Assembly (NCBI GenBank): GCA_017646885.1
Contig: JAGCLR010000157.1
Location: 1 to 8,425 of the forward strand
Direction of reading: 5' to 3'
From: Methanobrevibacter sp.
GTDB lineage: Archaea; Methanobacteriota; Methanobacteria; Methanobacteriales; Methanobacteriaceae
Length of the DNA: 8,425 nucleotides
Under the pieces are notes generated by a model, which was not told the DNA's origin, made no database searches, and worked only from the letters and a program-made list of their open reading frames with translations. This document shows positions 1 through 6,811 of this stretch, piece by piece; position 1 is the first letter of the stretch, and each line of letters begins with the position of its first letter. The position numbers were made by a program, and so were the translations under genes.

Positions 1-315
1 CAAAAACGTAAGAAATTCAAATATAAGGTTGTATTCGATTACAATATGCACAGCCATTTCATCAACAAGGACTGCTTATGCCTAATCGATGAAGTGGAAA
101 TAATCAAGGACACTGGAGTGAACTCCTGCATTATAGATTGCAGATTCTCCTCTCCGCAATACAGTTCCACAATAGTCTCACTTTACTCACAGGCATTGAA
201 AGAGGACAACACTTACGACTTAAACTTACTTAAAGAACAGATAAAGAACATCACATTATCAAGATTGAATAAAGGAAACTTCATTAATGGAAGGATACAT
301 GAAAAATCATGTTAA
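1..315 (+). CDS. U32 family protein, C-terminal end only (5' truncated by window edge)
   Basis: The reading frame is open from base 1 to the TAA at 313-315, so the gene starts upstream and only its last 104 codons are visible. The ATG at 46 is internal and not a credible start. The peptide aligns with the C-terminus of the next gene: KDCLCLIDEVEIIKDTGV here against EELCLIEDIDYLKSIGI there, then an IDxR-like segment (CIIDCRFSS against SIDARWKS), a tyrosine-containing helix (LYSQAL against AYRAII) and a closing LNKGNF against LTKANF. This is the last part of the second barrel-like half found in long U32 proteins. Sampled GC is about 40%, higher than in the low-complexity parts of its neighbour. 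The 46-base gap to the next gene on the same strand suggests an operon. The role is presumably that of the U32 family (Fe-S enzymes, often RNA or quinone hydroxylation), but the catalytic part is outside the window. Confidence 0.8.
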   Translation, partial: QKRKKFKYKVVFDYNMHSHFINKDCLCLIDEVEIIKDTGVNSCIIDCRFSSPQYSSTIVSLYSQALKEDNTYDLNLLKEQIKNITLSRLNKGNFINGRIHEKSC

Positions 316-350
316 GGCAAATTCAATAGATAGTTAATCATATTTATTAC

Positions 351-354
351 GAGG
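351..354 (+). promoter_or_regulatory. Shine-Dalgarno site for the long U32 gene
   Basis: GAGG lies seven bases before the ATG at 362 and supports that start. No strong TATA box is apparent in the 46-base gap, which fits co-transcription with the upstream U32 gene. Confidence 0.55.
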
Positions 355-361
355 AAAAACA

Positions 362-3300
362 ATGAAATTACCTGAATTACTGGCACCTGTAGGATCTGCA
401 GAGCATTTGAAGCTTGCAATATTGTCTGGTGCAAATTCCATTTATCTCTCTGGAGAGAACTTCGGAGCAAGGAAATTTGCAGAAAACTTCACAGTACCGG
501 AAATAAGAGAGGCAGTGAAATATGCTCATTTGCATAATGTAAAGGTTTATGTAACAGTCAATATCCTAATCAAGGAAGGGGAATTGGAAAAGGTAGCAAA
601 TTACCTTCTTGAATTATACAAAATGGGTGTTGATGCAGTGCTTATTCAGGATGTTGGTCTTGTAAAAATCATCAATGAAAACATCCCAAAGCTTACAATA
701 CATGCTTCAACCCAAATGAACCTCCACAACATTGAAGGAATCAAATGGGCATCAGAACATAATATAAAAAGGGTTGTTCTTCCAAGAGAAACTGAAATGA
801 ATGAATTGAAAGAAATCATTGACTATGCACATTCACTTGGAATTGAAATAGAGATTTTTGCCCATGGGGCATTATGCTACAGCTATTCAGGTCATTGCTT
901 ATTATCTTCAATGCAAGGAGGAAGAAGCGGAAACAGAGGAACATGCGCTCAACCTTGCAGGGAAAAGTATGAATTGAACATCAATAAAAGCAAAAAGATC
1001 AACCCTAAAAATGAAGGGGATTATCTTTTATCACCAAGAGACCTGTCATTGTTTGAACATCTTGATGAAATAGTGGGTCTTGAAGTTGACAGCATAAAGA
1101 TTGAAGGCAGAATGAGAAGCAATGATTATGTTGCAACTGTTGTCAAAAACTATAGAAAAAGACTCAATAAGTTAAGATATGACAAGACAAGCCAAGCTTT
1201 AAACAGAAACATCAAGGAATTGGAAAGAAAGAGCAAGGGCAAGAAAGGAAGAAGCACTGACTTGAAAAAGGCACAGGAAAAGGAAAACATTGCAAAACTG
1301 AAACAAGAACAGAAACTGCAAAACCTTGAATCCCTTGAAGAGCTTGAATTGGTCTTCAACAGAGAGTTCACAACAGGACATCTCATTCCTAAAAACAATC
1401 CTATGATCATGAACAGGAAAAAACCAGGACATCAAGGATTATACATTGGAAAGATTCACAGATACAACCCACAAACTGAAGAAATCCACATTTTACTTAA
1501 GGATAATCTCATTCACATTCCAGAAAAGGGAGATGGAATTCTAATTGAAACAAACCCTAATTTGGAAAATGATAATCAAAATAATGAGGAAAATAGCTCT
1601 AAAGACAATAAAAGATTAAAATCAAAACAGGATAAAAGAGCTAAAAGGAAAGAAAAAAGAGCCAAAAAGGAAATTAATCAAGATAAACATAGTGAAGGAT
1701 TCTTACAAACCTATGGATTTGACATTTCTTCAAAACCTGTTTTAAAGGACTCAAAAGACAAGCATTGGAGAAAAAGGGAAAAGGACAAGGATATTGAAGG
1801 AAAACTCTTAGTCATAAAAAGGGTAAGAGAGAACAGGAGAATCAATTTCCCACTTCCAAAAGGTTCAAATGTTTATCTGACCAAGAAAAACTCATTATTG
1901 AATGAAGTTAAGGATCTTCATCATAAGAAGGAGAACCATTACATCAAGAAATCATTATTAGAGCTTTACTTTAGAATAGACAGCAACAATTATCCTCATC
2001 TAAAAGGCAATTTGAAATTGGATAACGGCAAGGTAATCACCTTAAAAGTTAAAGGGGAAACTCCTTGGGAAGAAGCAATCAAGAAGCCAATATCCAACGA
2101 GACAATCAAAAAGCAATTGATGAAGATTGGAGACTTGCCTTATTACATTGAAAAGATTACAATAAACAACAATAAAAGCTTATTCAGCCCAATAAGTGAA
2201 ATAAATGAGCTTAGAAGAAGATTCTTCAATGAGCTTGAAGAGGAAATAATAGCAAGCTACATGCCGAAAGAAGAGGATGTGAAAATAGCTGAAGAAAACA
2301 TCAATGGCTTAAATGAGGATTTGAGAAAAAGAATTGATTTGAAATCAAAAGTTGAAAGCATAGAAAATGACTATAAGCTATCAGCATATATCAATAGCTT
2401 GGAAATCCTAAAAGAATTAAGCAAGGAAGAATCTGTTTTTGATAGAATCTATTTGGAAATACCTCCAAACAAGGACTTTGAAGAGATTAACCAAGAGATC
2501 ATTGAAAACAAATCTCTCCAGGAACATGAATTGAACATAAGCTACTGTGTCAATTTCCTGAAGGAAGCTATTGAAATTTCTAAAGATCAGGATTATAAAC
2601 TAATTTGGAAACTTCCAGACATTGCACACAAGCAATCTAAGGAATCAATAATTAAGATTATGGGAATTCTTAAAAAGATGAACTTGCACATTGACATAAT
2701 GACCAGTTTAATTGGATTAGATGATTCATTAAAAGACAAGTTTGGTGTGGAACTTTATGGAAATTATCCAATAAATGCATATAATATAGAAACCCTATTG
2801 GAGTTGAATAATTATAAAGCATTATCCATATCTCCTGAGATATATAAGAAAAACATTAAGGATTTAATGGAAGATTACTATAAGGAAATATCAAAAGAGG
2901 CATCACTTCCAGAATTGGAACTCTTGGTTCATGGAAATATAGAATCAATGGTAACAAGAAAGGAACTGGTTTCCAAAAAGCAATTGAAACTCATCAATAA
3001 ATACAATCAAAAGCAAAGAAAGTTGAATAAGAATTTCAAGGAAAGCGAATATTACATTGACACTAATGAATACTATCTGAAAAACAGGAGAGACCAATAT
3101 TATCCAATCAAAACCAATTTGAATGAGGATAATATTATCATATTGAACTGTGAAGAGCTTTGCTTGATTGAGGATATCGATTACTTGAAATCAATAGGAA
3201 TTTACAACTTTTCAATAGATGCAAGATGGAAATCCTTAGACTACATAAAGGATATTGGAAAAGCTTATAGAGCCATTATTGATGGTGAAAACACTTTGGA

Positions 3301-3373
3301 GGAATCTAAGGAAGTCATTGATGAACATTGTCCTGCCTTGACAAAAGCAAACTTTGAAAAGGGATTGAAATAG
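362..3373 (+). CDS. Long U32 family (RlhA/YhbU-like) protein with lysine-rich insertions
   Basis: This 1003-residue protein opens with the U32 signature PELLAPVGSAEHLKLAI (residues 4-20) and ISLYLSG-type strand, then EIEIFAHGALC, the GGRSGNRGTCAQPCR block (186-200), and LLSPRDLSL with the IKIEGRM helix (222-251). Cysteines 172, 179, 195 and 199 are the likely [4Fe-4S] ligands; the DLCL cysteine used in some relatives is Ser229. VFNREFTTGH (331-340) and GLYIGKI follow. A DUF3656/collagenase-like region spans about 535-630 (PWEEAIKKPI, KIGDLPYY, INELRRRFFNEL). A second barrel-like half fills about 670-1003 (ELELLVHGNIESMVTRKEL, YLKNRR, CEELCLIEDI). Known members include E. coli RlhA (23S rRNA C2501 hydroxylation) and TrhP (tRNA U34 hydroxylation); classic peptidase annotation is doubtful. 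The substrate here is unknown. Long U32 proteins are usually, from memory, about 750-850 residues; the excess lies in charged insertions at about 268-320 and 400-478. It sits 46 bases after a paralogous U32 gene. Confidence 0.9.
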   Translation: MKLPELLAPVGSAEHLKLAILSGANSIYLSGENFGARKFAENFTVPEIREAVKYAHLHNVKVYVTVNILIKEGELEKVANYLLELYKMGVDAVLIQDVGLVKIINENIPKLTIHASTQMNLHNIEGIKWASEHNIKRVVLPRETEMNELKEIIDYAHSLGIEIEIFAHGALCYSYSGHCLLSSMQGGRSGNRGTCAQPCREKYELNINKSKKINPKNEGDYLLSPRDLSLFEHLDEIVGLEVDSIKIEGRMRSNDYVATVVKNYRKRLNKLRYDKTSQALNRNIKELERKSKGKKGRSTDLKKAQEKENIAKLKQEQKLQNLESLEELELVFNREFTTGHLIPKNNPMIMNRKKPGHQGLYIGKIHRYNPQTEEIHILLKDNLIHIPEKGDGILIETNPNLENDNQNNEENSSKDNKRLKSKQDKRAKRKEKRAKKEINQDKHSEGFLQTYGFDISSKPVLKDSKDKHWRKREKDKDIEGKLLVIKRVRENRRINFPLPKGSNVYLTKKNSLLNEVKDLHHKKENHYIKKSLLELYFRIDSNNYPHLKGNLKLDNGKVITLKVKGETPWEEAIKKPISNETIKKQLMKIGDLPYYIEKITINNNKSLFSPISEINELRRRFFNELEEEIIASYMPKEEDVKIAEENINGLNEDLRKRIDLKSKVESIENDYKLSAYINSLEILKELSKEESVFDRIYLEIPPNKDFEEINQEIIENKSLQEHELNISYCVNFLKEAIEISKDQDYKLIWKLPDIAHKQSKESIIKIMGILKKMNLHIDIMTSLIGLDDSLKDKFGVELYGNYPINAYNIETLLELNNYKALSISPEIYKKNIKDLMEDYYKEISKEASLPELELLVHGNIESMVTRKELVSKKQLKLINKYNQKQRKLNKNFKESEYYIDTNEYYLKNRRDQYYPIKTNLNEDNIIILNCEELCLIEDIDYLKSIGIYNFSIDARWKSLDYIKDIGKAYRAIIDGENTLEESKEVIDEHCPALTKANFEKGLK

Positions 3374-3486
3374 CATGACTTTTCAATATCAATGCAATAT
3401 TCTAATCAAATGAAAATTCAAGTTATTTGAAATCAAAAGATTTAAAAATTAATAGAAAAATAAAAAAAATTAACTATATGCTAAAA

Positions 3487-3494
3487 TTAAATAA
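3487..3494 (+). promoter_or_regulatory. Candidate TATA box for the MutS-like gene
   Basis: TTAAATAA resembles an archaeal TATA box and would place transcription start near 3513, giving a leader of about 37 bases. ACTATATG at 3473-3480 is an alternative. The whole gap 3374-3549 is so AT-rich that chance matches are expected, so this is a weak call. Confidence 0.25.
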
Positions 3495-3538
3495 ACAAAA
3501 ACACTAAAAAATAATTTACTTTCTCATATTCATAAAAT

Positions 3539-3547
3539 GAGGTAATC
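3539..3547 (+). promoter_or_regulatory. Strong Shine-Dalgarno site for the MutS-like gene
   Basis: GAGGTAATC differs by one base from GAGGTGATC, the perfect complement of the archaeal 16S rRNA 3' end. It lies just upstream of the ATG at 3550 and fixes that start. Confidence 0.7.
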
Positions 3548-3549
3548 GT

Positions 3550-5475
3550 ATGGAAGGAGCACAATTACAAAACATTAAGGGAATTGGAGACAAATTATCC
3601 CAAAAGATCATCGATGAGTTAGGAGGGGAAGAGGAATTAAATCAAGTTATTGAAAACCTTGATTTAGAGAGATTGATCAATATTGAAGGAATCAGCCAAA
3701 GGAAAGCTATTGAAATAATGAATCAATTAATCGGAAATCCTGCTCAGAAATTCTTGAAAAGCGATAGGGCAATCCAACTTTACGAGGAAATCATTGAAAA
3801 GATTGTAAGCTATTCAAATACAAGTTATGCCAAAAATAGAATTTTGCTCCTTGCTCCTATAAAAGATGAGGAAATCATCGAGGAAAGATTGAATTTTGTA
3901 ATGAATGCTAAAGAAAAGGTAAGCAACCTTCCATTATATGACCTTGATAAACTGATGAAAAATCTCCATGATCCTAAGGCATCAAAACCTAATTATGATG
4001 CAAGCAAAGCCATTCTCGTGGAAAGCCATGAAGATGCTGATTATTTAATGGATCTTGGATTGAACAAGTACTACACAATAATGACTGCATCTGATTCCCC
4101 ATTCTTCCAAGAAGAACTTAGGGGATATGAACTCATCTATTACATTTACACTGAAGGATTCATTGACTTGGGCGACATGCCTAATCTAATCATGATAAAC
4201 AAGGATGCTCCAATCTATCAGCTCGTACCTGAAGTGATTTTAGACTATTTCAAGGAAAACAGGGATTTGTTTGAAAGAGTTTCCAAAATAAAAGGAATAT
4301 TAGGTGAGGAAACTGTCCTTAATGACATTAGCCCAATACTTGATGAGCTTGATTCATATAAAACCAAAGAAGTGGATTTGGATGAAATTGTTAATAATGA
4401 GAAGAGATATATAGACCGTGAACTAAAAGAAAGGATTCAAAACATTGACCTTGAAGGAGATGAAGTTCTCGACTTATTAAACAATGCTTTACCACCAAAA
4501 CTAGAAGAAATATTTAACGAAATTTTAAGTAAATCAAAGGAAACAATCAAGTTGGAAAGTGGCATTGATTTTGACCCATTCATCAGAAAGTATCCGATTG
4601 AAATCGATGACATGGAAATGGAAAGGGTGAAAACAGAAATCCTTTCAAATTCTGAAAATAATTACTTTGATAAGAAGTCCACTGCTGCAGAACAATTGGC
4701 ATCCATCAAGGAAGATGCTGAAAGGGAAGTCAGTGACATAATCAAGTTTGACTATGAATACGCTTTAGGAAGCTTTGCTTATCTTTATGACTTGAACAAG
4801 CCAGAGTTCAGCAATGAATATGATCTTCACCAAGCATTGCACTTGAACTTATGCTTAAGGGAAAGAACCATTAAAGATGGAATTCAAAGAGTGGATTACA
4901 AGTTGAATGAAGAGGAAAACATTGCATTGTTGACTGGAGCAAACAGTGGAGGTAAAACAACCCTCCTTGAAACCATTAGCCAAATAGCCATTCTTGGACA
5001 GATGGGACTTCCAGTTCCAGCTAAATCCGCTAAGATAAAGTTATTGGATGAAATATATCACTTTTCCAAAAAGAGATCTTTAGATGCTGGAGCATTCGAA
5101 TCATTCCTGAATGTATTCATGCCAATCGTTACAAGCGATAGCGAAAAATTGGTTCTCCTTGATGAACTTGAGGGAATTACAGAATTGGAAGCAGCTGTAA
5201 AGATCATTTCCAGTTTCATTGAAATGATTGAGGAGAGCAATTCCTTTGCTATAATCGTAACCCACATGGCAAATGAGCTAATGAAATACACAGATATCCG
5301 TGTTGATGGAATAGAAGCTACAGGTCTTGATGAAAACTATAACCTTATTGTGGATAGAACACCTAAGATGCATTACTTGGCAAAAAGTACACCAGAACTA
5401 ATCATAAAAAGAATGTATAACAATTCACCACCAGAACTGAAACGAGTATATGGTAAAATCTTGGAAAAGTTTTAA
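3550..5475 (+). CDS. Archaeal MutS-family ATPase with N-terminal helix-hairpin-helix
   Basis: This 641-residue protein has a C-terminal MutS ATPase domain. Walker A is GANSGGKTT (463-471), the signature loop is KKRSLDAGAFESFLNVF (about 507-523), Walker B is LVLLDELEGIT (534-544), and the switch histidine is in VTHMANEL (570-577). The N-terminus (residues 5-60) carries two helix-hairpin-helix motifs, IKGIGDKLSQKI and INIEGISQRKAIEI, which bind DNA non-specifically in other proteins. The MutS domain I with its Phe-x-Glu mismatch wedge is absent, and no Smr nuclease domain follows, so this is not a canonical MutS1 or full MutS2. It resembles archaeal MutS2/MutS5-type proteins, which probably act on branched DNA or recombination intermediates rather than on mismatches (inference). 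Residues 290-400 look like the helical lever/clamp region. A globular segment of uncertain identity occupies about 95-240. The gene has its own strong ribosome binding site and is separated from the U32 gene by 176 bases, so it is probably transcribed independently. Confidence 0.9.
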   Translation: MEGAQLQNIKGIGDKLSQKIIDELGGEEELNQVIENLDLERLINIEGISQRKAIEIMNQLIGNPAQKFLKSDRAIQLYEEIIEKIVSYSNTSYAKNRILLLAPIKDEEIIEERLNFVMNAKEKVSNLPLYDLDKLMKNLHDPKASKPNYDASKAILVESHEDADYLMDLGLNKYYTIMTASDSPFFQEELRGYELIYYIYTEGFIDLGDMPNLIMINKDAPIYQLVPEVILDYFKENRDLFERVSKIKGILGEETVLNDISPILDELDSYKTKEVDLDEIVNNEKRYIDRELKERIQNIDLEGDEVLDLLNNALPPKLEEIFNEILSKSKETIKLESGIDFDPFIRKYPIEIDDMEMERVKTEILSNSENNYFDKKSTAAEQLASIKEDAEREVSDIIKFDYEYALGSFAYLYDLNKPEFSNEYDLHQALHLNLCLRERTIKDGIQRVDYKLNEEENIALLTGANSGGKTTLLETISQIAILGQMGLPVPAKSAKIKLLDEIYHFSKKRSLDAGAFESFLNVFMPIVTSDSEKLVLLDELEGITELEAAVKIISSFIEMIEESNSFAIIVTHMANELMKYTDIRVDGIEATGLDENYNLIVDRTPKMHYLAKSTPELIIKRMYNNSPPELKRVYGKILEKF

Positions 5476-5510
5476 AAAAAGCAGATGTTTAAAAGTAGAT
5501 ATTTAATAAA

Positions 5511-5535
5511 ATAGATTAAATTTAAATTAATCTAT
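5511..5535. terminator. Terminator-like hairpin between convergent MutS gene and RNA island
   Basis: A perfect 9-bp inverted repeat, ATAGATTAA (5511-5519) and TTAATCTAT (5527-5535), encloses a 7-base loop. It lies 36 bases after the MutS stop codon and 30 bases beyond the 3' edge of the minus-strand RNA island. On the minus strand it is followed by a T-rich run. It could end either transcript; the AT-rich background lowers certainty. Confidence 0.4.
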
Positions 5536-5564
5536 AAAAATTATTAAATATTAAATTGATATTT

Positions 5565-5729
5565 TGCCCGTATACTAACTCTCTTGCTTCACAGGTAGTT
5601 TACCCTTTCCTCCACGAGTAACCCTCGAAACAGGCAGCCTATCTAATGCTGGGTTTCTCCTAATCATCGACAGCTAAAGCTTCCCTCATAGGAGGACCAT
5701 AGGCATCAGTCATAAAATATGATGCGACA
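5565..5729 (-). ncRNA. Candidate structured non-coding RNA, family unknown
   Basis: A block of about 165 bases is roughly 48% GC (58 of 120 in 5581-5700), while 5521-5560 has 2 G/C in 40. No credible protein frame spans it. In minus-strand order it shows a 5' hairpin (TGATGC/GCATCA, 5720-5725 with 5703-5708). Next is a domain closed by GCCTAT/ATAGGC (5699-5704 with 5637-5642) that encloses CTCCTA/TAGGAG (5689-5694 with 5657-5662) and an AGC-TTTA-GCT hairpin (5672-5681). The second domain is closed by TGCCTGT/ACGGGCA (5630-5636 with 5565-5571) and holds hairpins CGAG/CTCG (5615-5627) and GGTA/TACC (5594-5604). The two closing stems abut with no base between them and could stack. The last closing stem needs a U-G pair that would be a C-A mismatch on the plus strand, which favours minus-strand transcription. 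A minus-strand TATA box sits about 27 bases upstream. It does not match tRNA, 5S, SRP, RNase P or riboswitch cores that I know. A decayed insertion-element end is the main alternative. Confidence 0.5.
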
Positions 5730-5751
5730 ATATAATTTTTACTTTAGATTG

Positions 5752-5760
5752 TATATATAA
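5752..5760 (-). promoter_or_regulatory. TATA box for the minus-strand RNA
   Basis: Read on the minus strand this is TTATATATA, preceded by CAAAA. Its centre is about 27 bases upstream of 5729, exactly where the GC-rich island begins, which matches archaeal TATA-to-start spacing. The core is near-palindromic, so use on the plus strand for the downstream zinc-ribbon gene cannot be excluded. Confidence 0.4.
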
Positions 5761-5889
5761 TTTTGTAAAAAGGGTTAAATTTATTAAATTAACATTATAA
5801 AATTTTTCAAAAACAATATAAATCAAAAAGCATAAAATAGTTTATAGTAAACTAATGTCAAATTTTCAAATTATTTTTAAAATTGTATT

Positions 5890-5894
5890 GGGGG
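5890..5894 (+). promoter_or_regulatory. Shine-Dalgarno site that sets the start of the zinc-ribbon/EF-hand gene
   Basis: GGGGG followed by ATTCT precedes the ATG at 5900. The earlier in-frame ATG at 5855 has no purine-rich site before it, and the 15 residues it would add are hydrophobic and unlike the zinc-ribbon start MIKCSKCG. The start at 5900 is therefore preferred. Confidence 0.65.
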
Positions 5895-5899
5895 ATTCT

Positions 5900-6712
5900 A
5901 TGATAAAATGTTCCAAATGCGGAAAGGAAAACGTTGATGAAGCTATTTTTTGTTCAGATTGTGGAACTAAATTAGATAATGGCCCATCTGCTCCAAGCAC
6001 CGATATTGAAACAGATGATTCTGGTTCAGATAGTATTTGGTCTCTTTTTAAAATAAGAAAAGTAGATGAATCTGAAACATTCAGTGCACGTTTTAAAAAA
6101 CACCCTACTTTATATATCTGTTGTGTTTTCCCATTAATTTTTATATTGGTGATTTCAATAGCTAGCGATGCAAATCTTTTCATTAAAGGATTGCATCCGG
6201 CAGATTATGAAACAAATTATCCTGATGAATTTAATAATCTTGATCTTAATGATGATGGCAAATTAGAATTCAATGAAGTGAATCACATTGTCTCACACAC
6301 ACCACAAGATATGCTATATGATATATTTAAAAAGTCGGATAAAGATGATAATGGTTATTTGACTGGTTATGAATTTGATGTGTATCAATCTAAAGCCGAC
6401 GGCAATGTATATGAAGCAGACTATCGAAGATTAATGGAAGAAATGGAAAGAAATGCTTCAAAGCATAAAGGTGGCCGAGATTACAGTTCTGGAAATTCTA
6501 AAGCTACAAATAGCCTTAATAAACTAGAATCTGATAGAAAAGAAGGTTATGTATTGACTTGCCCATACTGTGGAAGCGAATCGATATATGAAATTGATGG
6601 TTATTATAGATGTGCTGAATGCGGTAATTCAATCTATGATCCTGATGATTTGGAATTAGGATATGTGGAAGGATACATGGAGTTGTTAGTTCCAATATCG
6701 ATATATCAATGA
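5900..6712 (+). CDS. Membrane-anchored zinc ribbon / EF-hand pair / zinc ribbon protein
   Basis: This 270-residue protein has four parts. The N-terminal zinc ribbon is CSKC (C4, C7) with CSDC (C18, C21), of the common zinc_ribbon_2 type. An acidic, serine-rich linker (30-60) leads to a basic patch (ARFKKHP) and one hydrophobic helix (about 71-88, LYICCVFPLIFILVISIA). Two EF-hand calcium loops follow: D115-x-N117-x-D119-G120 to E126, and D147-x-D149-x-N151-G152 to E158, both with the 12-position glutamate intact and about 20 residues apart. A serine/asparagine-rich linker then leads to a second ribbon, CPYC (C221, C224) with CAEC (C238, C241). By the positive-inside rule the first ribbon is cytoplasmic and the EF-hands and second ribbon lie outside. 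Function is unknown; calcium-dependent binding or sensing at the cell surface is an inference. Neighbours give no pathway, and the gene is monocistronic by its signals. Confidence 0.8.
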   Translation: MIKCSKCGKENVDEAIFCSDCGTKLDNGPSAPSTDIETDDSGSDSIWSLFKIRKVDESETFSARFKKHPTLYICCVFPLIFILVISIASDANLFIKGLHPADYETNYPDEFNNLDLNDDGKLEFNEVNHIVSHTPQDMLYDIFKKSDKDDNGYLTGYEFDVYQSKADGNVYEADYRRLMEEMERNASKHKGGRDYSSGNSKATNSLNKLESDRKEGYVLTCPYCGSESIYEIDGYYRCAECGNSIYDPDDLELGYVEGYMELLVPISIYQ

Positions 6713-6720
6713 TTTAATTA

Positions 6721-6727
6721 TTTTTTT
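6721..6727 (+). terminator. T-tract terminator after the zinc-ribbon/EF-hand gene
   Basis: Seven consecutive T lie nine bases after the stop codon, the usual archaeal termination signal. They also form the left arm of an A/T inverted repeat with 6731-6740 (TGAAAAAATA, one bulged T). Confidence 0.45.
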
Positions 6728-6760
6728 CAATGAAAAAATAGTTTTAATAAATGCAAACAA

Positions 6761-6770
6761 TTATATACTA
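6761..6770 (+). promoter_or_regulatory. Candidate TATA box for the 145-residue Cys-cluster gene
   Basis: TTATATACTA would place transcription start near 6790, about 20 bases before the ATG at 6812 and just upstream of the AGGAGAT ribosome binding site (6800-6806). It lies downstream of a T-tract, so the gene is probably its own unit. Confidence 0.45.
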
Positions 6771-6811
6771 TAAGAGACCATTATCATACATATAATATTA
6801 GGAGATTAAAC

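Noticed and set aside
1150..1435. Minus-strand open frames inside the long U32 gene
   Set aside because: They are antisense shadows of the lysine/glutamate-rich insertion, giving Phe/Leu/Ser-rich peptides, without ribosome binding sites.
5058..5291. Minus-strand open frame inside the MutS-like gene
   Set aside because: It lies antisense to the conserved ATPase motifs and has no independent start signals.
5660..5713. Short minus-strand frame of 17 codons (MTDAYGPPMREALAVDD) inside the GC-rich island
   Set aside because: It has no ribosome binding site, is very short and overlaps helices of the predicted RNA. I considered it as the end of a decayed TnpB gene, but no TnpB motif is present nearby.
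5565..5729. Insertion-sequence right end or MITE as an explanation for the GC-rich island
   Set aside because: I found no convincing terminal inverted repeats, target duplication or transposase frame. It remains the main alternative to an RNA gene, but the TATA box spacing favours the RNA.
5699..5729. Hammerhead-like CUGAUG stretch on the minus strand
   Set aside because: The core reads CUGAUGC, not CUGANGA, and the partner GAAA arrangement and cleavage stem are not there.
5855..5899. Earlier ATG for the zinc-ribbon/EF-hand protein
   Set aside because: It has no ribosome binding site, and the added residues precede the usual zinc-ribbon N-terminus; the GGGGG site points to 5900.
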